Shown piece by piece: positions 27,566 through 36,182 of a stretch of DNA of 64,000 nucleotides. The notes under the pieces were generated by a model that made no database searches, had not been told where the DNA came from, and worked only from the letters and a program-made list of their open reading frames with translations. Source of the DNA: Sporomusa ovata DSM 2662. GTDB taxonomy: Bacteria > Bacillota > Negativicutes > Sporomusales > Sporomusaceae. Every line of letters starts with the position of its first letter. Within the stretch, counting starts at the first letter, position 1. A program made the position numbers and the translations under genes. Where the stretch lies: contig NZ_ASXP01000002.1 of the NCBI RefSeq assembly GCF_000445445.1, positions 124,001-188,000 of the forward strand. The letters run 5' to 3'.

Positions 27566-29326
27566 TTATTCTTCTATCTTAATTACTTTGCCGCCAAACA
27601 TCATTTGTGCCTGCTTGATTGCCGGATCATTGAGTTCGGAATCAGCCAGTGCCGGCGGCGATGCTGTCACTGACGGCTTAGCCGGTTTGACAGCTGGCGT
27701 ATCTACACCCAGTGAGCAAATCAGTCTTACTTTGTGCCCCGAGACTTGTTCCAGCGTTTTTTCTATTATGTTCCGATAATCGTCTTTCTCAGTGCGCTCT
27801 TTAGGAAAGGTCGCCGTGAAACGAACCATCGCCTGTTGGTCAGTAATCGCTGTTAAGTGGCCTTGCATGACACAAGCATGGACAGACCGCTTACCACTAG
27901 CTAACAGCTCTTTCAACATCGCTGCCCATACCTCTGATAGGTTGGCGGCATTGACAGCGGGAGCAGCCTGTTCAGGCTGAGTGGGAACAGGTTGAACCGG
28001 TACAGGGCGTTTAGCAGATATCTGATGTTCTGTCTCCGGCTGCTGTCCTGGGTGTGGCTGCGAAATTCCCCCGGACTGAAGCGTCTGATTATGTGGCTGA
28101 GCAGAAGACGCTAGCGGCTGCCCTGCAGTTCGTATACTCGCTGCCGGATTAGCCGCAGCGGTTATTACCGCTGGCTGGTTAGCCAGTTTGGCCTCAAGCG
28201 CAGCAACCCGTTCAAGTAAAGCAGCCACATCACTGCCTGCCGCTCGCCGGCACAGGGTAATTAGTGCCATCTCGACGGCGATGCGCGGCTCAGCTACCCA
28301 CTTAGTATCACTGGCAGCCTGGTGTAAGACTTCCAGCATATGTACCAGTTCTTGATGACTGAATTTGGCGCTCTGCATGGCAAGCACCGCTTTATCCTCA
28401 CTATACACCTCAATAGTATCAATATTAGGCGCGGCTTTATACAGCATCAGGCTACGGGCATGCAGTGCCAACTCCAGCAGCAGCTGGCGGATATCCTTGC
28501 CCAGTTGAATGAGTTCATCAAGCTTCAACAATACGGTATGTGCATCCCGCACGGCAATCGCATCAGTCAGCTGCCACACCCACTCGTGGCCAATCAATCC
28601 TAATAATTGCCGCACATGCTCTGCTGTTATCATTTCACTATCATCTAAGGTGGAACACTGGTCCAGAATACTCAGAGCATCACGCATACCGCCATCCGCT
28701 TGTACAGCAATCAGCCTTAGCGCCTCCGGGGCAGCTCTAAGCTCACTCTGCTTGGCTATACTGGCTAACCGTTGTTCAATCTCCTTAACACTAATCCGCC
28801 GGAAATCATAGCGTTGACAGCGCGAATGTATTGTAGCAGGAATTTTATGCGGTTCAGTCGTTGCCAAAACAAAAACAACATGACCCGGTGGTTCCTCCAA
28901 AGTTTTGAGCAGAGCGTTAAAAGCCTCTGTTGTCAGCATATGCACTTCATCAACGATATACACCTTATAGCGGCCATCTACAGGCGCAAATTTAACAGTT
29001 TCCCTAAGTTCGCGGATTTCATCAATCCCCCGGTTGGAAGCAGCATCAATCTCAAAGACATCCATTGATGTACCAGTGGTAATTTTATCACAATTGTCAC
29101 AATGGTTACAAGGGTTGACAGTAGGGCCATCCTGGCAGTTGAGCGCTTTAGCCAAAATTTTGGCGGTACTGGTTTTACCGGTACCGCGTGGCCCGGCAAA
29201 CAAATAAGCATGAGCAATTTTGCCAGTAGTAATCGCATTTTTCAAGGTAATGCTGATGTGTTCCTGACCAACTAAATTGTCAAAATCCTGCGGTCGCCAT
29301 TTCCGATATAAAGCTACATAGGCCAT
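27566..29326 (-). CDS. dnaX: DNA polymerase III subunit gamma/tau
   Basis: 586 aa. Clamp-loader AAA+ ATPase: Walker A GPRGTGKTS, zinc-binding CNHCDNC, Walker B VDEVHMLTTEAF, SRC motif HSRCQRYDF. Domain III to about 365; then an Ala/Gln/Pro-rich linker and a tau-specific C-terminal domain from about 460. Start with AGGTGG. First gene of the dnaX-ybaB-recR unit. Confidence 0.97.
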   Translation of the reverse strand: MAYVALYRKWRPQDFDNLVGQEHISITLKNAITTGKIAHAYLFAGPRGTGKTSTAKILAKALNCQDGPTVNPCNHCDNCDKITTGTSMDVFEIDAASNRGIDEIRELRETVKFAPVDGRYKVYIVDEVHMLTTEAFNALLKTLEEPPGHVVFVLATTEPHKIPATIHSRCQRYDFRRISVKEIEQRLASIAKQSELRAAPEALRLIAVQADGGMRDALSILDQCSTLDDSEMITAEHVRQLLGLIGHEWVWQLTDAIAVRDAHTVLLKLDELIQLGKDIRQLLLELALHARSLMLYKAAPNIDTIEVYSEDKAVLAMQSAKFSHQELVHMLEVLHQAASDTKWVAEPRIAVEMALITLCRRAAGSDVAALLERVAALEAKLANQPAVITAAANPAASIRTAGQPLASSAQPHNQTLQSGGISQPHPGQQPETEHQISAKRPVPVQPVPTQPEQAAPAVNAANLSEVWAAMLKELLASGKRSVHACVMQGHLTAITDQQAMVRFTATFPKERTEKDDYRNIIEKTLEQVSGHKVRLICSLGVDTPAVKPAKPSVTASPPALADSELNDPAIKQAQMMFGGKVIKIEE

Positions 29327-29482
29327 CCCTACACCACCTATCCAGGTAAAACTTCATTTATAACTCTATGCAACATATTAAAATTTGTAGGCTATAACTC
29401 CTTTATTATTCCACAACGTTAAAATATTTCCCTTTTTGAAGAAAATAATTAATAATACGATTTAGCCTTTCCATCTAGATAA

Positions 29483-29511
29483 CAAAAAAGCAGCCTGCTT
29501 ATTGGGCTACT
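29483..29511 (-). terminator. Terminator downstream of the SRP RNA
   Basis: AGTAGCCC / GGCTGCTT stem (one G-T pair) followed by TTTTTTG on the minus strand. Confidence 0.8.
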
Positions 29512-29560
29512 TCATGCGGAAATTATGCTTTTGTCTGTCTTATTGCTACATCCTTGTTTC

Positions 29561-29697
29561 CCACGACGGACCACAGCAGCAACCAGGCACCCTTGCGGCA
29601 CATAAGAAGGATCACTTAGCGCTGCTTCCTTCCGGACCTGACGCGGTTCATGAGTTCTTATTGCGTAAGACCCGGTACTGCTATAGCCCGTCCTGGA
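29561..29697 (-). ncRNA. ffs: Signal recognition particle RNA (small, 4.5S-like)
   Basis: The minus strand contains the SRP S-domain hallmark GTCAGGTCCGGAAGGAAGCA and the flanking ATGAACC and TATGTGCCGCA. The 5' segment CCAGGACGGGCTATAGCAG pairs with the 3' segment CTGCTGTGGTCCGTCGTGG, closing a single long rod. There is no Alu-type 5' domain like that of Bacillus. Transcription probably runs on to the terminator near 29483. Confidence 0.93.
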
Positions 29698-29936
29698 AAA
29701 CAAAAAGCCGTAGCCGGCTTCAATTCTTAATTTATGGCGAAGAAAGCGTATATCCTTCCTCTATACTAGATGATTATACTACACATAATATCGGATTGCA
29801 AGTTTAAATACTATGAAATTTATGGGTTAGGTAAGCAACGGGACGGTTCCTATGCTTCCGCATAAAAACAATTACAACAACAGAAGCACTCATAAACCTA
29901 AATAGAATAGGCCACAAGTGCTTGATTTTCCTACTA

Positions 29937-30026
29937 TGGCGGAGAGAGAGGGATTCGAACCCTCGGTAGAGTTTCCCCTACACACGCTTTCCAGGCGTGC
30001 TCCTTCAACCGCTCGGACATCTCTCC
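29937..30026 (-). tRNA. tRNA-Ser (anticodon GGA)
   Basis: Class II cloverleaf: acceptor GGAGAGA/TCTCTCC, anticodon loop CTGGAAA between CACGC/GCGTG, a long variable arm, T loop GGTTCGAATCC, and encoded CCA. Confidence 0.97.
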
Positions 30027-30242
30027 AAGTGCTCTCAACAGAACATTATTATAGCTTATTTGGACATACAATGCAACCGGTAATTGTTAGCATTTTTTAC
30101 AGTCGTGCAGACTACATAAGATGCTAAGCAAGAATACTGCTTAATTATAACCAGTACCAAAAGGCTTGTCAAGCTGCTCCAACCAAAACTTCAGCATATT
30201 TCTATTTTTATGCTGCTAAATGCAATCAATGAATGTCCTGGT

Positions 30243-30282
30243 AAAAGTGGGTTGCCTCATTTTGAGACAACCCACTTTTTTA
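30243..30282. terminator. Terminator of kimA
   Basis: AAAAGTGGGTTGCCTCA / TGAGACAACCCACTTTT hairpin with T run on both strands, directly after the kimA stop. Confidence 0.9.
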
Positions 30283-32127
30283 CTATTCTTTCAAGTGGTA
30301 GGGAACGGTAGTTACAATAACGTTTTCCCGCCAAATAAGGGTATTCCGCAAAAACCAGCCAGTCTGATTATGCAAGATCCGGTGCCAGGATTTTCGCGTC
30401 TCAAACTCAGGGATAATGACTGTGATATAATCATCTGGTCCCTTTTCCCGCTCCTTCTTCTCAATAAAATGCAGGAGCGGCCGCATTAGTAACCGGTAGG
30501 GCGAACGAATAACAATCAATTCTATACCCGGATCCCACAGCTTCCATTTTTCAACAACTTTCTTTGTCGTTTCTTCATTATTAGATACATGAACAGCCAA
30601 AATATTATCACCAATCATTTTGGCATATTTAATGGTTTCATACACCACGCGCGTTGTTGTCGATACAGGTACAATAACAATATGTTTACCCTCTGGAAAA
30701 GTAGCCGCTCCCTTTTCATAGCATTCTTCCGGCAGATGTAGTTGATCGGCTATAGAGTTATAGTGGCCCCGGATGGCTGTAAAGATATAAATCATAATAG
30801 GAATAAACAACAAAATAATCCAGGCGCCATAGAGAAATTTTGTTATGGTAATAATAAGGACAACCAGACCGGTAGTTGTAGCGCCAATGCCATTTAGCAA
30901 CGCCCGAACCTGCCATCCCTTACCACGCTCCCGGTTCCAGTGAACGACCATACTGGACTGGGCAATAGTAAAGGAAATAAATACACCAATAGCATACAGC
31001 GAAATGAGATGCTCAGTATTTCCCTGAAACACGATAATTAACAAAGCAGCCGCAACAGTTAGTAAAATAATACCATTAGAAAATGTCAACCGCTCGCCAC
31101 GTGTCGCCAAATAACGGGGCATATACCCATCCTTAGCCACAATGGATAACAGCACCGGCAAGCCATTATAGGCCGTATTGCCTGCCAGATATAACACCAG
31201 CATCGTAGTAATCTGAATATAATAATAGGCAGCCGAACGGCCAAAAATTTCTTCTGCCAATTGCGACATAGCCGTTACCTCAGCTATCGGTAAAATGTGA
31301 TAATGCATGACAAGGTAGGTAATACCCAGGAACATAAAACCCAGGATTCCTGCCATCCAGTACGTAGTAATAGCAGCGTTGCGGGCTTCCGGCTTCCGGA
31401 ACATGGGGACACTATCGGCAATGGCTTCTACCCCTGTCATTGAACTACAACCATTGGCAAAGGCCCGTAAAATCACAAACAGCATCGCCCAATCCAGTTG
31501 CTGGCGGGCTAAGGACTCTGGTGGCAGCAGATAGGGAGCAGTAACGGACTTCCATATACCTATTACAATTAAAATGATGATACCAAACAAAAAAGCGTAG
31601 GTAGGTATTACGAAGGCATTGGAGGATTCCCGGACTCCGCGCAGATTAATTAGCATTAATATGGCAAAAAGAACCAGTACATCAATGGTAACTTCCCGCC
31701 CCGCCAAGGCAGGAAAAGCCGAAACAATAGCTGCTGTGCCTGCCGAGACACTCACCGCAGCTGTCAGTACATAATCGGCAAAGACTGAGCCAGCTGCCAC
31801 CAACGCTGGCATCTTGCCCAGATTCTTCTTGGCCACCGTATAGGCCCCGCCACCCTCAGGATTGGCTTTAGCCACCTGCACATAGGATAACACTACAATA
31901 GCCAGCAGTGACAGAATACCTATAGCCACAGGCCCCATAAACCCGTAAGCTACCAGGCTGGGAACAGCAACCAATGCAAGCATAATTTGTTCCGGACCAT
32001 AGGCAACAGATGATAATGCATCTGAGGAAAAAATAGACAATGCCTTCCATTTTGGAAGTTTTTCGTGAGCCAATTCCCGGTTATGAAGTGGCTTGCCGAT
32101 AAGTAATCGGCGAAGTACGCGCATCAT
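30283..32127 (-). CDS. kimA: Potassium importer of the KimA (YdaO) family
   Basis: About 614 aa. An APC-fold membrane part with some twelve helices (LSIFSSDALSSVAYGPEQI, NPEGGGAYTVAKKNLG, SVSAGTAAIVSAFPAL) and a C-terminal soluble domain (from about 460) as in KimA, a proton-coupled high-affinity K+ importer. The ATG at 32127 has GGAGG at 7 bases and is preferred over the in-frame ATG at 32154. The c-di-AMP riboswitch upstream matches the known control of this family: high c-di-AMP shuts off K+ uptake. Confidence 0.93.
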   Translation of the reverse strand: MMRVLRRLLIGKPLHNRELAHEKLPKWKALSIFSSDALSSVAYGPEQIMLALVAVPSLVAYGFMGPVAIGILSLLAIVVLSYVQVAKANPEGGGAYTVAKKNLGKMPALVAAGSVFADYVLTAAVSVSAGTAAIVSAFPALAGREVTIDVLVLFAILMLINLRGVRESSNAFVIPTYAFLFGIIILIVIGIWKSVTAPYLLPPESLARQQLDWAMLFVILRAFANGCSSMTGVEAIADSVPMFRKPEARNAAITTYWMAGILGFMFLGITYLVMHYHILPIAEVTAMSQLAEEIFGRSAAYYYIQITTMLVLYLAGNTAYNGLPVLLSIVAKDGYMPRYLATRGERLTFSNGIILLTVAAALLIIVFQGNTEHLISLYAIGVFISFTIAQSSMVVHWNRERGKGWQVRALLNGIGATTTGLVVLIITITKFLYGAWIILLFIPIMIYIFTAIRGHYNSIADQLHLPEECYEKGAATFPEGKHIVIVPVSTTTRVVYETIKYAKMIGDNILAVHVSNNEETTKKVVEKWKLWDPGIELIVIRSPYRLLMRPLLHFIEKKEREKGPDDYITVIIPEFETRKSWHRILHNQTGWFLRNTLIWRENVIVTTVPYHLKE

Positions 32128-32163
32128 AGTAGCGCCTCCAGTTTCATTATTCATTTTTTTAAC

Positions 32164-32188
32164 ACAAAAAAAAGACCTGTCGGTCTTT
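32164..32188 (-). terminator. Riboswitch-controlled terminator before kimA
   Basis: AAAGACC / GGTCTTT stem followed by eight Ts in total, directly after the c-di-AMP aptamer. Confidence 0.88.
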
Positions 32189-32316
32189 CGACCCCTGCTT
32201 TAGCCTGCGAAGTTAGCTGACGGGTAGGATGACAAGAGAAAAACATCCCTTTTGCCTAATTGACAAAATTAACCCCAAAAAGTGGTTCCTCCGCTTCCAA
32301 AATGGAACTCGGCATT
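32189..32316 (-). promoter_or_regulatory. ydaO-type c-di-AMP riboswitch
   Basis: The minus strand shows the conserved blocks TGCCGAG, GCGGAGGAACCACTTTTTGGGG, AAAGGGATG and CCGTCAGCTAACTTCGCAGGC. These match the ydaO/yuaA class. Bases 32317-32559 hold no recognisable gene; the promoter should lie there. Confidence 0.93.
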
Positions 32317-32559
32317 ATGTTATGTTTAACTAACTGTAATCATACTGCTTTTCTAATCGCACATAAAGTTCGCCTATGCTTCTTTAGCGCCTACTAGATG
32401 TCATGGCTACTCACTAAACAATACTGGATTCTTCGCTCACAGTCACGCTTTCTTTTGCATGTTGTAGCTCGTCATTCCCCAAAAAGCTCATGTTTATCGG
32501 CTATAAATAGCGACTGGACCGTCATAAAGACGGCCTGGAAAATTACACCAAAATATTTT

Positions 32560-32612
32560 TATAAAATAAAGTCCAACCACTTGTTCTGAATAAAGTGGTT
32601 GGACCTTATTAT
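32560..32612. terminator. Terminator of the feo operon
   Basis: AAGGTCCAACCACTT / AAGTGGTTGGACTTT hairpin followed by ATTTTATAAAAAT on the minus strand. Confidence 0.85.
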
Positions 32613-32719
32613 AACAATCATTCCCGCAGCTACTAGAACGATGGCATTGCGTTTTCCCCTGCAATTCCTGCCAAATTATTTTGGCTAAAGCCGACAATAA
32701 ATACAATTATCGTATCCAT
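32605..32719 (-). pseudogene. FeoB-associated Cys-rich membrane protein, frame-shifted
   Basis: Right after feoB an ATG begins MDTIIVFIVGF, the usual membrane start of small FeoB-associated proteins. One frame away and immediately after comes LAKIIWQELQGKTQCHRSSS followed by CGNDC, the usual Cys-rich tail. Removing one T from the TTT near 32687 would join them. Either a broken gene or a base-calling error; the shifted frame then runs through the terminator. Confidence 0.55.
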
Positions 32720-32738
32720 CCCGCTCACGCCTTTTTCC

Positions 32739-35111
32739 CTAGTAGCCCAGAAGACTTCCTATTTGGTAAACTAAGAACGACATTATCCATGCCAGGGTAG
32801 TTGTATATATGGTAGCAAAAATTGGCCATTTCCAGGAATTGGATTCCCGTTTGATAACTGCTAGTGCTGCCAGGCACGGTGAATAGATAAGCACAAACAC
32901 CATCAGAGAATAGGCAATTAATGGGGTAAAACTACTGTCATTGGCCAGCGCTTGCTGCAGCGCAACCGACCCTTCATCGGCTTCACCTACATTATAGATA
33001 GTACCCATGGTACTAACCAAAACCTCTTTCGCGGTAAAGGCCGCAATTAAACCAATGCCTGACCGCCAATCAAAACCCAATGGTCGAATAGCCGGCTCAA
33101 TAAATTTGCCGAGCTGCCCAGCATAGCTTTGGGCTAATTTTTCCCCAGCCTCTTCTTTCTGGAAGTGTTCAATCTGCTCTTCATTTTCAGTCTTGAGTTC
33201 CAGATAACGCATGGCCCACGGATATAACTCAGTGTTAGCTGCTTGTATTTCCTGCAGCTTTGTCTCTTTAGCCGTTGTTAAAGCAACTAATTCAGGACTA
33301 TCTTCTTCCAGCCCTTCGACTTGCTCCTCAAACTCTTCATTAATGGTACTTATATCGGTAATTACTGTCTGCAACAGTGCATAGTCTTCTACAGCAGCAA
33401 TATTCAGCGGCGCACCAACCTGCTCTGCCACTTGCTGACTAAAACCAGCTTCTGCTTGGGCGATTAACTCTTGATAGTCTTTACTATAATTAACCTCACT
33501 AGGGTAATTGACCATAAACCAGACCAAAATCGAAACTGCCAGAATAATGGTACCTGCTTTTTTCAAATAGAGCACACTGCGTTCCCACATATGCATGCAA
33601 ATGGATTGCAATGTAGGTACACGATAAGGAGGCAACTCCATAACGAAGGGTTCTGGCTCGCCTTTGAATAATACGCTGCGAAAAACACGCGCCATAATTA
33701 CAGCCAAAACTATCCCTAATACGTAAACGGAAAATAACACCGTACCTGCCATACTTTCACTAAAGAAGGCAGCAATCAACAAAGTATATACCGGTAATCT
33801 TGCACTGCAACTCATTAGTGGTGTTACCAGAATAGTCACTAGCCGGTCTCGTGGATTCTCTAAGCTCCGGGTACCCATAATGGCTGGCACACTACAGCCA
33901 AAACCCAATAATAGCGGAATAAACGATTTACCATGTAGTCCTACAGAGTGCATAATTTTATCCATAATAAAGGCCGCTCTAGCCATATAACCGCTATCTT
34001 CCAAAACGGCAATTCCTAAAAACAATAACAATATATTAGGCAAAAATACAATGACGCCGCCAACACCGCCGATGATGCCATCGACAACCAATGACTTGAG
34101 ATCACCTGCCGGCATATAGAGGCCTGCATAGGCACCAATGGCCGCTACGCCCTCTTCAAGCCACTCCTGCGGATAAGCTCCGATAGTAAATACCATATTA
34201 AACAATAGCCACATAAGTCCTAGGAATACAGGCAAACCTAACAGGCGGTTGGTAAGTACCCTGTCAACCTTGTCAGAAGTCGTTAACCAGCCATCCCTTT
34301 TGGAAACAATAACATCCTGACATAGTGAGCCTACAAACTGATACCGTAAATTAGCAATCGCCAGTTCAGGTTCAGTCTCAAAGGTAGCCTGCAGGCTCTC
34401 TCTAGCAGCAGCGACAACAGTAGTCACCCGCACTCCCCCGGGCAATGCTTGCACCGTATTTCGGATCTCCGGGTCGTTCTCTAACAGCTTTATCGCCAAC
34501 CACCGCAGCGGAAAGTGTAAATTATGCCGTTCTTCTGCTAACAAGGCACTGATTTCTGCAATTTTTCCTTCAACCGCATCACCGTAGTTAATAATAAAAG
34601 GTTTTTGTGCCTTTTCCTCAGCTACCTTTACAGTCGCTGCTAACAACTCATCGATACCGTTGTGGCGATTGCCAACAGTCCGAACTACCGCTACCCCCAG
34701 TTTCCGGGATAATACTTGCTCATCAATTTTGGTGCCCATATTCTCAGCGACATCAGTCATATTAAGAGCTACTACAATGGGTCGTTCCAGTTCTAAAAGC
34801 TGCACCGCCAAATATAAATTGCGCTCCAAATTGCTGGCATCCAGAATGTCAACAATGACATCCGGCTTATCCTTAATGATAAAATTACGCGCCACAAGTT
34901 CATCTACTGAATGGGCTGTTAAGCTATAGGTGCCTGGTAAATCAACTATTAATAATTCTTTATCCCGATACCGCCGGAACCCTTCTCTTTTTTCAACCGT
35001 AACCCCCGGATAATTACCCACATGTTGCCTAGCACCGGTAACACTATTGAAAATAGTTGTTTTGCCTGAATTCGGATTACCGGCCAAGGCAATACTGACT
35101 TTGGCATTTGC
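32739..35111 (-). CDS. feoB: Ferrous iron transporter FeoB
   Basis: About 790 aa. N-terminal G domain with GNPNSGKTT, DLPGTYSL, NMTD; then the Gate domains with NPRDRLVTILVTPLMSCSARLPVYTLLIAAFF (only partly quoted here: LMSCSARLP) and C-terminal helices. A hydrophilic, acidic, coiled-coil-like insert of about 120 residues (roughly 560-680) sits between transmembrane segments. The GTG at 35111 has AAGGAGG at ideal spacing; the in-frame ATG at 35132 lies before this site. The gene overlaps feoA by about 35 bp. Confidence 0.95.
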   Translation of the reverse strand, partial: ANAKVSIALAGNPNSGKTTIFNSVTGARQHVGNYPGVTVEKREGFRRYRDKELLIVDLPGTYSLTAHSVDELVARNFIIKDKPDVIVDILDASNLERNLYLAVQLLELERPIVVALNMTDVAENMGTKIDEQVLSRKLGVAVVRTVGNRHNGIDELLAATVKVAEEKAQKPFIINYGDAVEGKIAEISALLAEERHNLHFPLRWLAIKLLENDPEIRNTVQALPGGVRVTTVVAAARESLQATFETEPELAIANLRYQFVGSLCQDVIVSKRDGWLTTSDKVDRVLTNRLLGLPVFLGLMWLLFNMVFTIGAYPQEWLEEGVAAIGAYAGLYMPAGDLKSLVVDGIIGGVGGVIVFLPNILLLFLGIAVLEDSGYMARAAFIMDKIMHSVGLHGKSFIPLLLGFGCSVPAIMGTRSLENPRDRLVTILVTPLMSCSARLPVYTLLIAAFFSESMAGTVLFSVYVLGIVLAVIMARVFRSVLFKGEPEPFVMELPPYRVPTLQSICMHMWERSVLYLKKAGTIILAVSILVWFMVNYPSEVNYSKDYQELIAQAEAGFSQQVAEQVGAPLNIAAVEDYALLQTVITDISTINEEFEEQVEGLEEDSPELVALTTAKETKLQEIQAANTELYPWAMRYLELKTENEEQIEHFQKEEAGEKLAQSYAGQLGKFIEPAIRPLGFDWRSGIGLIAAFTAKEVLVSTMGTIYNVGEADEGSVALQQALANDSSFTPLIAYSLMVFVLIYSPCLAALAVIKRESNSWKWPIFATIYTTTLAWIMSFLVYQIGSLLGY

Positions 35112-35352
35112 CACTATAAAGACCTCCTTCATCCCGCCCTTGTTTCACATTTATGGCAGAAGCCAATAAATTGTTTAACATAATCCGGCTGCCCCGGACT
35201 TTGACAATAATGGATTCATTACTACGACTTAGTATGCCAACCGGCGTCCCTGGTGTAAAACCCAAATCAGTAAGTATTGCCCTTACTTCCTTGGAGCCGC
35301 CCAGAGCGGTTACTATCATCAATTGTCCTTGATCAATACTCTGAATTTGCAT
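35077..35352 (-). CDS. feoA: FeoA-domain protein (second copy)
   Basis: 91 aa. SH3-like FeoA domain (LTDLGFTPGTPVGILSRS, IIVKVRGSRIMLN). The C-terminal 20 residues overlap the start of feoB in another frame. ATG at 35352 with AAAGGAGGGG. Confidence 0.9.
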   Translation of the reverse strand: MQIQSIDQGQLMIVTALGGSKEVRAILTDLGFTPGTPVGILSRSNESIIVKVRGSRIMLNNLLASAINVKQGRDEGGLYSGKCQSQYCLGR

Positions 35353-35368
35353 AACCACCCCTCCTTTG

Positions 35369-35599
35369 CTATTTCATTTTAATTTCAATATTCTGGGCCT
35401 CTATTTTTCGCAAAGAGAGATTAAAGCCCATGACCTTAACCTCCATGGGATCACCTAGTGGTGCATATTTTTGAACTTCAATCTTTGACCCCAGAACAAC
35501 TCCCATATCAATAATGCGGCGTTGGATAGGACCATTACCATGAATTTTAGCTATTATACCTTTTTCCCCCGGCAATAACTGACTTAATAGTTTGACCAT
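35369..35599 (-). CDS. feoA: FeoA-domain protein (first copy)
   Basis: 76 aa. FeoA domain (PGEKGIIAKIHGNGPIQRRI, IDMGVVLGSKIEV). The ATG at 35599 has GGAGGAGG; an in-frame start at 35692 would fuse an unrelated Lys/Asn-rich tail. Two tandem feoA genes before feoB are common in anaerobic Firmicutes. Confidence 0.9.
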   Translation of the reverse strand: MVKLLSQLLPGEKGIIAKIHGNGPIQRRIIDMGVVLGSKIEVQKYAPLGDPMEVKVMGFNLSLRKIEAQNIEIKMK

Positions 35600-35681
35600 T
35601 TTCTTTCTTCCTCCTCCGTTGTAGCTTTTAATATTATTGATATTAGTAATCATTCTCTTTTTTGTTTTAAAAAAATTTTCC

Positions 35682-35944
35682 TTACTGCGCATTTACTTTC
35701 TTAATAAGTTCAAACTCAACCTCTTTCAAACCATCAAAATTGCGGAAGTAAGCCGTATAGTCCAGTGTATAGCAACCAATTCGCACTACCCCCCTGAAGC
35801 AACAAGTTCCTCAATTATTATCTCATAGGTCGATGCCGTCTTATTATTAAGCACATTCCCACACGTAAAATCAAATATTATCGCCGTTGTCTGACTTACC
35901 CTCATATTCTTGATAGCCTTATCCAAATCGACATAGTCAGACAC
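35682..35944 (-). pseudogene. Small unrecognised gene broken by one frameshift
   Basis: From a GTG at 35944 the frame reads SDYVDLDKAIKNMRV and on to EIIIEELVASGG, then stops after a run of six Gs. One base away it continues VVRIGCYTLDYTAYFRNFDG and ends KKVNAQ. Adding one G would make a protein of about 88 aa. It lies between the Fur-box promoter and feoA, so it would be the first gene of the iron operon. Family not recognised. Confidence 0.5.
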
Positions 35945-36020
35945 GCCTCATCATTGCGTTAACCCGCTTGACCACTCTGTATCAATAGCTCTAAAGCTAC
36001 ATCTATTCGCCTGTTAACTT

Positions 36021-36040
36021 ATAATGAATATCATTCTCAT
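36021..36040 (-). promoter_or_regulatory. Fur box of the feo operon
   Basis: TGAGAATGATATTCATTA on the minus strand fits the Fur consensus (TGAtAATNATTaTCA). It sits just downstream of the predicted -10, where bound Fur-Fe(II) would block transcription. Confidence 0.8.
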
Positions 36041-36053
36041 CTAAGATGTTTGT

Positions 36054-36082
36054 ATTATTACACTCATTTACGTTTTTGTCAA
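36054..36082 (-). promoter_or_regulatory. Sigma-A-type promoter of the feo operon
   Basis: TTGACA (36082-36077), 17-base spacer, AATAAT (36059-36054). Confidence 0.75.
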
Positions 36083-36116
36083 GCATCTTTTTCCGTAATT
36101 TACTCCCACTCTCGAA

Positions 36117-36167
36117 AAAAGCATCCTGTACTCCTATACTACCTATAGGTGTGCGCAGGATGCTTTT
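36117..36167. terminator. Terminator of the RND efflux operon
   Basis: AAAAGCATCCTG / CAGGATGCTTTT arms with inner pairing CACACCTATAGGT, between the end of the RND gene and the feo promoter. Confidence 0.88.
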
Positions 36168-36182
36168 CCGTAGAGAAACTTG

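Noticed and set aside
29502..29807. Frames over the SRP RNA
   Set aside because: Coincide with a recognised structural RNA; not coding.
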